Of a stretch of 64,000 nt of DNA, positions 43,863-54,535 are shown one piece after another. Each line of letters opens with the position of its first letter. Position 1 is the stretch's first letter. Under the pieces are notes generated by a model. It did no database searches, had not been told where the DNA came from, and saw only the letters and a list, made by a program, of their open reading frames with translations. The stretch is taken from the NCBI GenBank assembly GCA_014155875.1, contig JACEFZ010021374.1, forward strand, positions 1 to 64,000. The letters run 5' to 3'. The DNA comes from Cepaea nemoralis (lineage: Eukaryota; Mollusca; Gastropoda; Stylommatophora; Helicidae). A program made the position numbers and the translations under genes.

Positions 43863-46800
43863 ATAAGTGTGGTGCTAGAAAGTATCATCTGAGCGTCGGC
43901 ACTAGTATTCTATTGTGTGGCTTCAACTAGCTTATGAGATATATCATTTTACTCAGGGAGTTGAGGACAATATAGTGGAATAATAATTAGAGAGATTAAG
44001 GATGGTTGAGAGGGAGGAGAGGAATGTGAAATGGTAGGATCTTCCAGTAGGGCATCTGCTGGGTTTCTACCCGTTCCTTTATTCTTTCCTGGTGTTGCCA
44101 TGTCTCAGATCATATGATGAGTTATTTGGCCGTATGACAGAGATCGGATCTCTGTTATAGATCTGAGTGCTGCTATTGGCCTACACTCACCTAATTCCGG
44201 CCAGGATTGAGTTGCCCTCACCATAGTATTCTCTATTCTACAGGTTTCATTTACAGGTCCACGTAGGTGTGCTATGATTTTCAGCAGTGAAGCTAACACA
44301 TTTTAGAAGATGATGGCTCAGAATTTGAAGACAGAAGTTGCTGAGAGGCCGCTACATTGGGCTTATACCCAAGTTGGTTTGCGGGAACCTGGCTTCTGCT
44401 GAGCAGGACATGCTGATGAGATTTATGTTTTAGCAAGTGATAAGTGTATCACTGAACAATCAGAACATTGTAGATATACACTGCTGATACCTGTAACACG
44501 CTACGTGGAGGGTCCCAAATAGCCCTGTCACAATATTTCAAAATTGTTCTCTTTATAGCCCTGGCTGGGATAGGTCTTTACCTGCCAACCCTCCTCCGTT
44601 TTCCCCGGACTCACTGTCACTCTTTCTTTCGACCTAAGGACCTATTTCCTGCAATGTTCTTCTGGCTGATCCATATATATAACACAGTGATCGTTGGAAT
44701 AAACTAAAACTTGATTTATTAAATCAATAAAGGACAGCACAGGAAAACATCAAGGCAGTTAACACAGATAGTTCTAAACAGACACCACACAGATAAGTTC
44801 AGGCACATAGCCTCAAGTAGCCATAGTCACAGACCCAGCTTCAAATACTGTCCGATCTGTCCATATACGTCTCACCCTGTGTGCTGGAAGCTCCTTCCTC
44901 CCCGGTACTTGGGTGTAAGTTCCACAGGCATCTGTAGAATCAAATCCACTGGTTGTTGAGGAATTGTTCATGGACTTAACCTATATAGGTGTCTATTCAT
45001 GTCCGGAACAAAATGGGTAGGCCTGATAATCATGCGTAGACACAACTTTGAAGTTGAATGCTCTCGGGCCTATGTCAATGAAAGGACCCGAGATGCCCCA
45101 TTACTGCAAATTGTCATTGTTTAGTCGTTTGCAAGATAATCATGCGTAGTCTCAACCAGCATTGAACTGTTCTCGGACCTATGTCATTTCCTCAAGATAT
45201 GCCCTTGCCTCTCTCTCAGAGTTAGGCACACCATGTGTGATATGGCTCATACATTGACCTGGCTTCATCAGACGTATTTGGCTCTATCACAGAAGCTGTG
45301 TGGATACTGTCCGATTTGGTCACATCCAACACAAGAGGACCCTGGAGATAACAAACAATATTGAGCGACTGGGCGGACTCATGCATCACACAATCCTAAA
45401 GACCAATAGGGTCTCAGTTAATATATTAGACCTATAGGATCTTGACCCCATGCAGAATATATCATACCTGAATGCATGGGCCTGACCTGTCAGGTAGCCC
45501 CTGGATTGGCTACGTCCGGGCTTGAGTCGACCTCCAGCTGGGTGAAGTCAGGTTGTCCACCCTAGGAACGTTTTGTCTACAAGACACACATTCCACACTC
45601 ATACCAAGCCTTTATTATTATTGGGCACATTCATTTCCATGCTTTCCTCTCACTTGCAAACCATGCCTTTCTCGCAACCAAGATCTTGTGGTGTGGTGTG
45701 CCCAGCAATCGGTGTGTTTCTCCCCCCTAAGTGGGGTTATATGGCACACCGTGTATTTCCCCATTCAAAGAAGATACTACCCCTCCCGGCCGCCGCTCTC
45801 GACTGAGCTGTCGCCCCAATGTACCGGCATTGCTCTGCACAAACCATAGGGTATATAAGTTCAGGTTCTCTCAGTGAGATAGAGGAGTCCATTATCCTCC
45901 CGACATCATCCTATCGAGTGACAGACGAAAGAGATAGTCCTGTGGCTAGCATCCCCTGGCTCAAGAAGATATATTCTAGATTGGTGGACCCCATCCCCGT
46001 AGCTATCTAATGTGCCTATATTTAAAAGAGAGATACCACCAAGTAACGGTAAGCCGTAGGAATCCAGATATCACTCGTCCATCAGCTGCCAAGAACAAGC
46101 TGCGTAGCCAGATCGGCTAACGGTCACCCCCTCCCAACATGGCAAGACTGCTGTTTTGCTATATCCTCTCAGTCGTTAAGACAATAGATATTTATAGGCC
46201 AAGCTTTGCCTGGACCAACGAAAACCCATATTTACCTTTACATCACTTCAGTAGTAGGTTGCATCTCTGTCGTAATCTTTAACTCACTGGACAGGCTGCA
46301 ACTTTCAAACGGTAGGTGTTGGCACGGCCATCAATTGACCAGCCGCTGCACCAGTGCACATTTGACGCAAGGCGCTCCTTCGGGACTACCCGAAAGGAAA
46401 GACAAATATATACTCGCTCCATGTAAAGATTGTGGTATGAAGATAACCCAAAGAACCATCTTTCATGGAGAATTGAGCGAATAAAGAGAACTGAGAGCTT
46501 CCGAAAGCCGTTTCCCCCTGTTTACCAAGAATAAAAGAATGCATAAGGACATGGGCCACTGGCGTTTCGCTACAATACCAGGAACAGTCATACAACTTTA
46601 TACTGATACCTAGAACAGTCAGAGTGTGGTGTTATTATGGGGAATCTTTAAAACCAGTGACACTAGATACATTAAGATTTCCCCAGTAACAGTGACAATA
46701 GTCTTAGAATTCTCTGATAACAATCATTTAAATAACAGAGGAAATTCATAGTGTTAAACAGATTGAAGACTCTCATTAGACAGTGTTTGTCATGGGTGTC

Positions 46801-46990
46801 CAAGCATCCTAATAGTTCAAGAGACAACGGAGGAAGTCTTCACGTGACCGGAGGAGCAGCACCTGGGTGAGGTTGCTTGTCTGGACTAAATGGTGCTAGT
46901 GTGTTCTCAGCACAGTGATGAGAATGACTATACTCCTGAACACTGATCTGAGTCTATAGACACTTTAGAGTACACGTCACACATTCTACA
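43863..46990. other. Largest low-repeat stretch, no gene recognised
   Basis: About 3.1 kb without long frames; the longest (45553-45849, 98 codons) has no domain or start context. A local duplication carries 'gataatcatgcgtag' and 'gaccc/tatgtca' near 45028 and 45140. It could be intronic or intergenic host DNA or an unrecognised non-coding element. Confidence 0.4.
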
Positions 46991-46993
46991 CCT

Positions 46994-46994
<1 letters not shown>

Positions 46995-47068
<74 letters not shown>
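46995..47068. repeat. (CA)n microsatellite
   Basis: CA repeats with one GA interruption at about 47038. Confidence 0.97.
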
Positions 47069-47070
<2 letters not shown>

Positions 47071-47598
47071 CTCCTACATATACTCTTTTCTTTAATAAAT
47101 TTCTTGGTTTTATTTGTTGAAGCTAGAGTTGTCAAGTATGTTATGTTGGGGAAGAATGAGAGGGGGCATGATCCAGAAGTGAGTAAGAGTGAGAAGAAGG
47201 TGTCTTCAGATTGAGGGAGTGTTGTGGACGGAGTCTGCTGGATATCTCCAGGATAGAGATATTGAATTAAAACAAATGTGGGTGTTGATTCCCCTCACTC
47301 CAGGGACGACACTAAAGTGGTAAAGAAGAACAAATAACTACTACGACATTCATTCTTTACACACACGACAAGTGGTCTATTAAAACTATAATGTTCATGA
47401 ATATGCTGGACACAGCACCACGGTCCATGTGTTTGTGTGATTGTTATTTGAACCATGCAGGGTTAATATAACATACTGAGACCCATCATGTTATTTTAAT
47501 GGTAAGATACCAAGTGTGTCCATACTTTATTGCTGTGGGTTCAGGTACATGACAGACCTGGGTAAAAAGACATCATTTAATCTTAACTAGTTGGTTAT
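47069..47598. other. Unclassified sequence
   Basis: No feature recognised. Confidence 0.3.
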
Positions 47599-47599
47599 G

Positions 47600-47772
47600 C
47601 GTCGAGGTAGACTTGTTTTTGCAGCGAGGCGCTGTCGTCATTTGGAGGTGACGGATTCAAATCCCGGGTGGTAACAATAGTTTTCAATTTGTATGTTGTC
47701 TAGTGCGGCCTCTAGTTTCTGCTTCTTGCTTCCAGCTTTATGAGCTCAAAGCGATACACGCACGTTTGGTTT
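47600..47772 (+). mobile_element. SINE-4, tRNA-like SINE
   Basis: Head 'gcgtcgaggtagacttg', 'gcagcgaggcgctgtcgtca' and box B-like 'gacggattcaaatcccggg', then body 'aatttgtatgttgtctagtg' and 'cctctagtttctgcttcttg'. The antisense copies at 63005-63205 and 63485-63640 share both head and body. Confidence 0.78.
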
Positions 47773-47784
47773 TGAATTGGGCTA

Positions 47785-48385
47785 GCAACGTAATCTGTAC
47801 TAGCAACATAAACTTCCAAGCAACAAAAACTGTCCTAGCAGCATAAACTGTCCTATCAGCATAAACTTCCTAGCGAAATAAACACATCTAGCAATATAAA
47901 CTGCACTCGCAACATAAACTGTCCTAACAACATAAACTGTCCTAACAACATAAACTGTCCTAACAACATAAACTGTACCAGCAGCATAAACTGTCCTAAC
48001 AACATAAACTGTCCTAACAACATAAATTGTACCAGCAGCATAAACTGTCCTAACAACATAAACTGTCCTAACATCATAAACTGTACTAGCAACATAAACT
48101 GTACCAGCAGCATAAACTGTCATAACAACACAAACTGTCCTAACAACATAAACTGTACCAGTAGCATAAACTGTCATAACAACACAAACTGTCCTAACAA
48201 CATAAACTGTACCAGCAGCATAAACTGTCATAACAACACAAACTGTCCTAACAACATAAACCGTACCAGTAGCATAAACTGTCCTAGCAACATAAACTGT
48301 ACTAGCAACATAAACTGTCCAAGCAACAAAAACTGTCCTAGCATCATAAACTGTACTAGCAACATAAACTGTCCTTCATACACTG
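47785..48385. repeat. 18-bp minisatellite (CTAACAACATAAACTGTC)
   Basis: About 33 units with AGC/AAC and TAC/TCC variants. The 18-bp period gives minus frames repeating TVYVVR and QFMLLG over 80-143 codons; these are shadows. Confidence 0.96.
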
Positions 48386-48459
48386 TCCTAACAACGTAAA
48401 TTGGGCCTCTGCATAGATTATGAGTGAAGTGAGAGCATTCATGTTAACAATAGGAGAAT

Positions 48460-48472
<13 letters not shown>

Positions 48473-48490
<18 letters not shown>

Positions 48491-48612
48491 CGACGGATCA
48501 AGATCACGACACACGGGTGTAACCCATAAGTGCTCCGTTCTCCTCCTAACTCAAGCCCGAGTCCGGAGAATCTGAACTCAATGTACGAACTCCGTAGCAC
48601 CGACGAGGATCC
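48473..48612 (-). pseudogene. 3' end of an RNase H-type retrotransposon with (TAAAC)n tail
   Basis: On the minus strand EHLWVTPVCRDLDPS precedes a (TAAAC)n tail (+ strand TTTAG, 48473-48491). This matches the EHLW-C-C terminus of the elements at 10.7 and 29.8 kb, but with a third tail sequence. Only about 100 bp survive. Confidence 0.65.
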
Positions 48613-48629
48613 TGAAATACTTTGTGTAG

Positions 48630-48835
48630 ATTTTTAACTCGAAATTTTTCCCGAGCAACTCTTTTTCGATTTCCGACTGCCAATGTCTTTTTTACGTGCA
48701 TAACAATACACACGGGCGTCCGATCTCACTACCCAGAGACCAGGGGAAATTTTGTTACTATAAGTCCACGTGAAAAAATCCAGGCCTTCACCGGGGCTTG
48801 AAACCGTGACCTCCAGCACTCGAGGCAGACCAGCC
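48630..48835 (-). mobile_element. SINE-6, tRNA-like SINE (single copy)
   Basis: The complement has box B-like 'ggtcacggtttcaagcccc' after 'gcctcgagtgctgg', then 'ggtagtgagatcggacgccc' and 'ttatgcacgtaaaaaagaca'. A C16 run (48836-48851) lies at the 5' boundary. Confidence 0.5.
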
Positions 48836-48869
48836 CCCCCCCCCCCCCCCACCCCAACATACATAAAGA

Positions 48870-49365
48870 CATAAGACAGACAGACAGACCGACAGGATAG
48901 ACAGAGAGACAGATAGATAAGCAGACAGACATATAGACCGACATGCAGGTAGAAAGACACAAAGACAAGTAGACAGAAGGAACGAACGTCAGAAAGACAA
49001 ACAGGTAGACAGACAGACATACTAACTGACTGACAGAAGACAGACAGGACAGAAGGAGAGACATTGACCAGACAGCAGACCGACAGGACAGACGGAGAGA
49101 TAGGCAAATAGAACGAACGAACGAATAGACAAACAGGTAGGCAGTTACACAGACAGATAGACAGACAGGCAGACAGACAGATCGGTTGAAAGACAGACAT
49201 GATCTCGGACAGACAGACCGATATGACAGACAGAGAGATAGTTAGACAGACAGGCAGGTAGGTAAGTAGATAGACACGTAGACAGACAGACAGTTAGACA
49301 GACAGATAGACAGACATACAGACGGACAGACAGACATACAGACAGAAAGACAGACAGACAGAACA
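48870..49365. repeat. Long imperfect (CAGA)n array, block 1
   Basis: Units of CAGA, CAGG, TAGA and CGGA extend for about 500 bp. Cys/Leu/Ser/Val-rich minus frames are shadows. Confidence 0.94.
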
Positions 49366-49440
49366 AACGTTATTTTTAAAGGGTTAAGAATTGGGCACGC
49401 AGTCCCGTCTGACATTCTGCCCTTCTTCTCTATTTCCTCT
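49366..49440 (-). mobile_element. DR4 retroelement 3' end, copy 2
   Basis: The text 'acgttatttttaaagggtta', 'gaattgggcacgcagtcccg' begins directly after the (CAGA)n array. Confidence 0.65.
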
Positions 49441-49449
49441 CATACATTA

Positions 49450-49765
49450 TTTCAGACAGATATATAGACAGGTAGACAGATAGACTGAAAGGCAGACGAG
49501 TAGACAGACAGAGAAAAGACTGACTAACAGACAGACAAGACAAACAGATAGACCCACCCACCAGACGAACAGACCAAAAGGACAGAAATATAGGCGTATA
49601 GAACAAACAAACGAACGTTATTATCAAAGGATCAAATAGACAGACAGACAGCTAGATTGACAGACAGAGACAAACAGACTGACAGACAGACAGATCGACA
49701 GATAGATAGACAGACAGACAGACCGAAAAGTGGACAGAAAGACAGACAGATAGACAATCACACGA
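49450..49765. repeat. Imperfect (CAGA)n array, block 2
   Basis: Interrupted near 49600-49632 by 'acaaacgaacgttattatca', a minimal DR4 tip. Confidence 0.93.
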
Positions 49766-49894
49766 AGAATCATACCAACGAACGCCGAAACAAAAGACAG
49801 ACCGATATATAAAGACATCAAGAAGTAGGTCAATGACACTTTGACACGTCTTAAGATCCACTGGTTACATGGTGTTAGTCCCGTGTATGTACAG

Positions 49895-50095
49895 CTCAGC
49901 CGGCACTCGGTGGGTGGTACAAGCAGCAACACACCTGCCGCTTTTACTTCCCAAGATATTCCTTGGTACTCATTTTAAGCTGGGTCGACCCAGGAGTCCA
50001 GGCCAATTGTAAAGATACGAATCCGCGTCGATGAGGATTGACCCCTTGATTATTGGGCTGACATGCGAGTGTCTAGTCACTTCACTACCTCAACT
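49895..50095 (-). mobile_element. SINE-5 copy
   Basis: 'cggcactcggtgggtggtac', 'cttttacttcccaagatatt', 'gggtcgacccaggagtccag' and 'gtctagtcacttcactacc' match the 29240-29430 copy in order. Confidence 0.68.
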
Positions 50096-50635
50096 ATCTT
50101 ACAACAACACATCCCGTTGTTTTTGGGATCAAGAAAGAAACACATCTAACGGATAACAAAGTGACGAATGCAATCCCCGGGTGGAACAAGCCACATGTAA
50201 CATTAACAAGAGCAACAAAGGAGGTGAAACTGTGTTGATGTATTAGCTTAGGGGCTGGTCTGTCACTAAAGAATGTCATTCTCTTTAAGGCAACTACGCA
50301 CAGAAAAAGTTCAGTGAAATCTTAGCGAATTCAGTCAATATAGCACAACACGCTTAGTAGATACTGTTTCAAGATGGGACAATGAAACTAAAAATAGGTA
50401 GATAATACAGGTGAAAGATGGAAAGAAAGTTATTGACAAGGACAAGGAGTATTGATTAGAAAATGTAAAAGGGAAGCGGAAAAAGGAACACAATAATGAA
50501 GCAAGCGAGATTAAAATGGGTGAGATGATAGGGTGGTATATAGATAGATAGGTGGGTAAATACGTTTGTAGCCAAAGAGAAATACACAAACAAAGACTGG
50601 CATGCGCACGAATGAACATATAGACATCCATCCAG
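50096..50635. other. Unclassified sequence
   Basis: A-rich and G/A-rich stretches; a short GATA block at about 50538-50560. No gene. Confidence 0.35.
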
Positions 50636-50637
50636 CC

Positions 50638-50705
50638 AGGCAGACAGACAAACAGGCAGGGAGACAGACAAACAAGCGGACAGACAGACAGACAGACAGA
50701 CAGAA
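50638..50705. repeat. (CAGA)n array, block 3
   Basis: Runs into the DR4 copy at 50719. Confidence 0.95.
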
Positions 50706-50718
50706 TGAATAAACGAAC

Positions 50719-50800
50719 GAAGTTTAATTTCAAAGGGTCACCAATTGGGCACGCAGGCCCTTATTACATTCAGGCCCTTTAACCACTCTTCTTCGGAACA
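50719..50800 (-). mobile_element. DR4 retroelement 3' end, copy 3
   Basis: 'agtttaatttcaaagggtca', 'ccaattgggcacgcaggccc' and 'ttacattcaggccctttaac': best preserved copy of this end. Confidence 0.68.
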
Positions 50801-50839
50801 TCACTTATATATTGCGCATGTTTTATTCACAATGAAAAA

Positions 50840-51275
50840 CAGACAGACAGACTGACAGACATGGAGGTATCTAGCTAGAGAGACAGTCAGGCTGGTAGTT
50901 AGGCAGGTAAATTGGCAGGTAGACGGACAGATAGGCATGTAGGTAGACAAACAGACAGTTACTATGTAGGTAGACAAACAGACAGTTACTATGTAGGTAG
51001 ACAAACAGACAGACAGATAGGTAGATAGACAGACAGGTATTAGACAGACAGACAGGTAGTATGTTTGTTGGTAGATCAGTAAGTATGTATATAGTCAGAC
51101 CGATAGACAAATAGGTATGTAGGGAGACAGACAGACAGGTAGGTAGTTAGACAGACAGTGAGATAGGTAGGCAGTGAGACAGACATATAGACATATAGGT
51201 ATGTAGGGAGACAAGACAGATAGGTATGCAGTAAGACAGACAGACAAACAAGTAGGTAAGTAGACAGACAGACAA
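50840..51275. repeat. Imperfect (CAGA)n / (TAGG)n array, block 4
   Basis: Contains a near-perfect 27-bp duplication around 'cagttactatgtaggtagac' at about 50956-51000. Confidence 0.94.
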
Positions 51276-51640
51276 CCTAACCTACCGCAATAATAAGAAT
51301 ACCATACCAGGCGCCACGTAACCTGTCCAAGAACTCCTAGCTATCCCGTGATTACCGACACATCTCACTGTAGTCTTTTGTTTCAAGTTACAGACATCCA
51401 ACGCGGCAACCACACGTCAACTACCACACGTTGGGGTTTAAGTTCGTAGAATCCAGGATAAATCACTGATAACGAAAGCACTTTATGAAGTTAGTAATGT
51501 CCTCAGGCAATAGAAGCAATCTGTTAACTGTTTTTATTGTTTCTAAACTTTCGTTGGCGGCTGCAGTGTTACATTTGCTACACGTTCTTAACCAGGAACG
51601 ATGTTCATTAATCAAGCCTGCTTTATTACCAGGGGCGGAG
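51276..51640. other. Unclassified sequence
   Basis: A 60-codon frame at 51485-51667 has no domain. Confidence 0.3.
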
Positions 51641-51643
51641 CTA

Positions 51644-52333
51644 ATTGTCTTATTTAAAAGGGTGTAATCAGCGCGGTGTATTGAAATGAGACCACGATTT
51701 TAACACTAGCGTAGGCAGCTAATGTTTCAACTTACAGTCTTCTTCATGGGAGAAAAGGGGAGCAAGGGACGTAATCGGAAACGATATTTAGGGGGACTCC
51801 ATGGCGATGTAGTGTAACCGCCCACCACGCCCTTCGAAGGTTAAGAGGTCGATTCCGAACTCCGTCATCGGTTGACGAGTGCAGTTTTCAAGGAGATCTA
51901 GGAGACTCCTGCGGAGTCGTGGCAGGAGTTACAGGTCCGTGCTTTGTGCGACGCTTTGAGTAGGTCGCCCTGCTGTTGTAGGGAAAGTATTGTCTTATTT
52001 AAAAGGGTGTAATCAGCGCGGTGTATTGAAATGAGACCACGATTTTAACACTAGCGAAGGCAGCTAATGTTTCAACTTACAGTCTTCTTCATGGGAGAAA
52101 AGGGGAGCAAGGGACGTAATCGGAAAGGATATTTAGGGGGACTCCATGGCGATGTGGTGTAACCGCCCACCACGCCCTTCGAAGGTTAAGAGGTCGATTC
52201 CGAACTCCGTCATCGGTTGACGAGTGCAGTTTTCAAGGAGATCTAGGAGACTCCTGCGGAGTCGTGGCAGGAGTTACAGGTCCGTGCTTTGTGCGACGCT
52301 TTGATTAGGTCGCCCTGCTGTTGTAGGGAAAGT
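51644..52333. repeat. 345-bp tandem duplication, two copies, about 1% diverged
   Basis: Unit 1 is 51644-51988 and unit 2 is 51989-52333, both exactly 345 bp, starting 'attgtcttatttaaaagggt' and ending 'gggaaagt'. By eye four substitutions and no indels separate them. Each unit contains a tRNA-like segment, 'ccatggcgatgtagtgtaac' then 'agaggtcgattccgaactcc', so a SINE-like sequence was duplicated with its flanks. Confidence 0.95.
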
Positions 52334-52357
52334 TAATCCACACGCAAAGACCAGTCC

Positions 52358-52432
52358 AGTAGACTAGAAATAGTAGTACGAGTGTGGACTAGGCTTGAGT
52401 TCATAGCAAGCGAACGCAAACAATAAAAACAA
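52358..52432 (+). mobile_element. DR3 retroelement-like 3' end, copy 3
   Basis: 'ccagtccagtagactagaaa', 'ggcttgagttcatagcaagc' and 'gaacgcaaacaataaaaac'. Confidence 0.6.
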
Positions 52433-53050
52433 GCCAGTGTGGTGGCTGCCAAGAAGGATTTCATTGACAAAGACGAAGAAAGAGCAAATGCAGAGACATA
52501 TTTACGAAATATCCAGCAAACATTACACAAGAATTTTAAGAGATAGGTAACTAGATGGGATACAAAACGGACCCATAGAATGTCAGACTTCAGTAGAATA
52601 GACAGATGAACGGACAGAGGAATACACATTTGAATAGACGGACTGACGGACCAAACGATCGACCAACCGACGAACCGACTGACCGTGCGGATACTAATAT
52701 AGATACACACCTGGATTCTGTATCGTTGCTACTTCTCGTTTTGTGTGTGTGTGTCTGGTGATTTATTCATTACAGATTTAGTGCACGGAGCTGAGATAGA
52801 CAAACAGACAGCCTTACAGAAAGATAAATAAACATATAGTCATACGGATAGATAAATAAACATATAGTCATACAGACAGATAAATAGATAAAAATACCGG
52901 TAGCTGCCTAGCCCAGCAGGCGGGCAACTACTGTGGTTACAGATATGAATGCCTCAATACTAACACATTCATGGCAACAATTGTCTCAGTTGTGCAGTTA
53001 TCAGAATCGTATTTGTGGGACGAGGAAGTGAAGCATTTACATACCTAGAG
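52433..53050. other. Unclassified sequence with short GACA/GATA tracts
   Basis: 'gatagataaataaacatatagtcata' is repeated twice at about 52825-52880. No gene. Confidence 0.4.
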
Positions 53051-53051
53051 C

Positions 53052-53220
53052 AGTTCACACACACGTACACATAGATACACACCCACACAAATGTTTCGTT
53101 ACTTAGAACCTCATCTCTTACACTAGTTCATAGATAACGTTTGCGTGCATACACGCACACACACACACACACACCTACACCCACAAACACACACACATAC
53201 ACACACACACACTCACCTCG
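53052..53220. repeat. (CA)n-rich tract
   Basis: Two CA-rich blocks (53055-53095, 53150-53215). Confidence 0.9.
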
Positions 53221-53329
53221 ACAGCAAATAATCTCTTATCTGTACATGTTACGACTTGTATCAGCGGAATCCTAAGGACGTGTGTATCTTGTGTGTTGAA
53301 CTCTTATTTATTTGGGTCTGAGGTAGGGT

Positions 53330-53695
53330 CGTGGGTTAGTCTGTCTGTGTGTTCGTCGATGTGACTGTCTGTTAAGTCTCACTGCCTCCTTGTTTGTCTC
53401 TTTTATTTTTTAACTATCTGTTAGAGCTGTCGGTTTGTTTGTCTGTTTTTTTGTTTTGTTTTAAATTTCCGACTGTCTGTCTGTGTCTATTTTTCTGGCT
53501 CCCTATTTGTTTGTCTGGTTTTTTTTTTCTGGCTATCTGTTTTTCTGGCTGTCTGGTTCTCTGTTTGTATGTCTGTTCTGCTGCCCACCTGCATAGTTGT
53601 TTGTATATCTGTCTACTTTTATGTCTGTCTATCTAAATATCTGCCTGCCTGTTTACCTACCTACCTACCTACCTACCCACCTACCTACCTATCTA
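53330..53695. repeat. (TGTC)n / (CTGTTTG)n / (CCTA)n tract
   Basis: Imperfect TGTC and TTTG units, then CCTA at about 53654-53697. An 80-codon Leu/Cys-rich frame is a shadow. Confidence 0.9.
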
Positions 53696-53696
53696 C

Positions 53697-53745
53697 CTTA
53701 ACCCTTTGAAAATAAAGTTCGTTCATTCGTTCATTCGTTCAGTTT
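53697..53745 (+). mobile_element. DR4 retroelement tip, copy 4 (opposite orientation)
   Basis: 'aaccctttgaaaataaagtt' then (CGTTCATT)n and (TGTC)n: the end of DR4 on the + strand with its tandem tail. Confidence 0.55.
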
Positions 53746-53949
53746 GACTGTCTGTCTGTTCGTCTGCCCCACCGACTGTCCACCCGTCCTGTCGTTTGTC
53801 CGAGCATATTGTAACGTAGCAAGGCCATGTTCTAGAACAGCTTATATGAACTTGTGGGATTAAATTTACATTGTAATGTTTCCAGCACAGGTTTTGGAGA
53901 TGCCTCCTTGTCTACAATCATCAGTCCAAACTCCCGGGGACGGACGTAA

Positions 53950-54290
53950 ACTAAGTAAGGTCGGCCGCACAACGTGAGACCATCAGCCGCAGGGTGTAAG
54001 AACATCAGCCGCACAGCGTGAGAACATGGGCCGCACTCAGTGAGAACATCAGCCACACAGCGTGAGGACATCAGCCACACAGCGTGAGAACATCAGCCGC
54101 ACAGTGTGAGAACATGAGCTACACGGGATGACAACATGAACAGCACGTCGTAAAAACATGAGCCGCACAGTGTGAGAACACGAACAGCACAGCATAAGAA
54201 CATGAGCCGCACAGCGTGAGAACATAAACAGCACGGCGTTAAGAACATGAGCGGCACAGCGAGAGAACATAAGCAAACCCACACAATTGA
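53950..54290. repeat. 22-bp minisatellite (CAGCCGCACAGCGTGAGAACAT)
   Basis: About 15 units with 18-23 bp spacing. The minus frames (VLMFLRCAAHVLTLCG-type) are shadows. Confidence 0.94.
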
Positions 54291-54535
54291 AACCATCTTA
54301 TGGGTTATGCTTCAAGCTAAAGCAGAACAAAAGCTCGACAAACTGCTGCAAAACTTCGTATTAAATATAACACAGTGAAGTAAGCATAGCTGCATTTGAT
54401 GATCCTTTCAGCCGACAAGAACTGAAAGTGATTATACAAAGAATGATGAGCACGTAGGCACAGGGACCAGAGCAAATTAGCAAAACAAAAATGAGAATAT
54501 TGGCAAGCTAGGGCCAAAGACAAGCAGAGAGGATC
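54291..54535. other. Unclassified spacer
   Basis: No feature recognised. Confidence 0.3.

Noticed and set aside
45553..45849. 98-codon + frame in the low-repeat region
   Set aside because: Two overlapping frames are equally open, with no domain and no splice or promoter signals that could be argued.
43400..47000. LTR retrotransposon suggested by the CRE/TATA block and an AATAAA near 44725
   Set aside because: No paired direct repeats, primer-binding site, gag or pol text could be found.
47800..48231. 143-codon frame of hexapeptide repeats
   Set aside because: Product of an 18-bp satellite; the neighbouring phase is also open.
48634..51110. Cys/Leu/Ser/Val-rich minus frames that resemble secreted or membrane proteins
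   Set aside because: They follow the (CAGA)n arrays and have no independent sequence.
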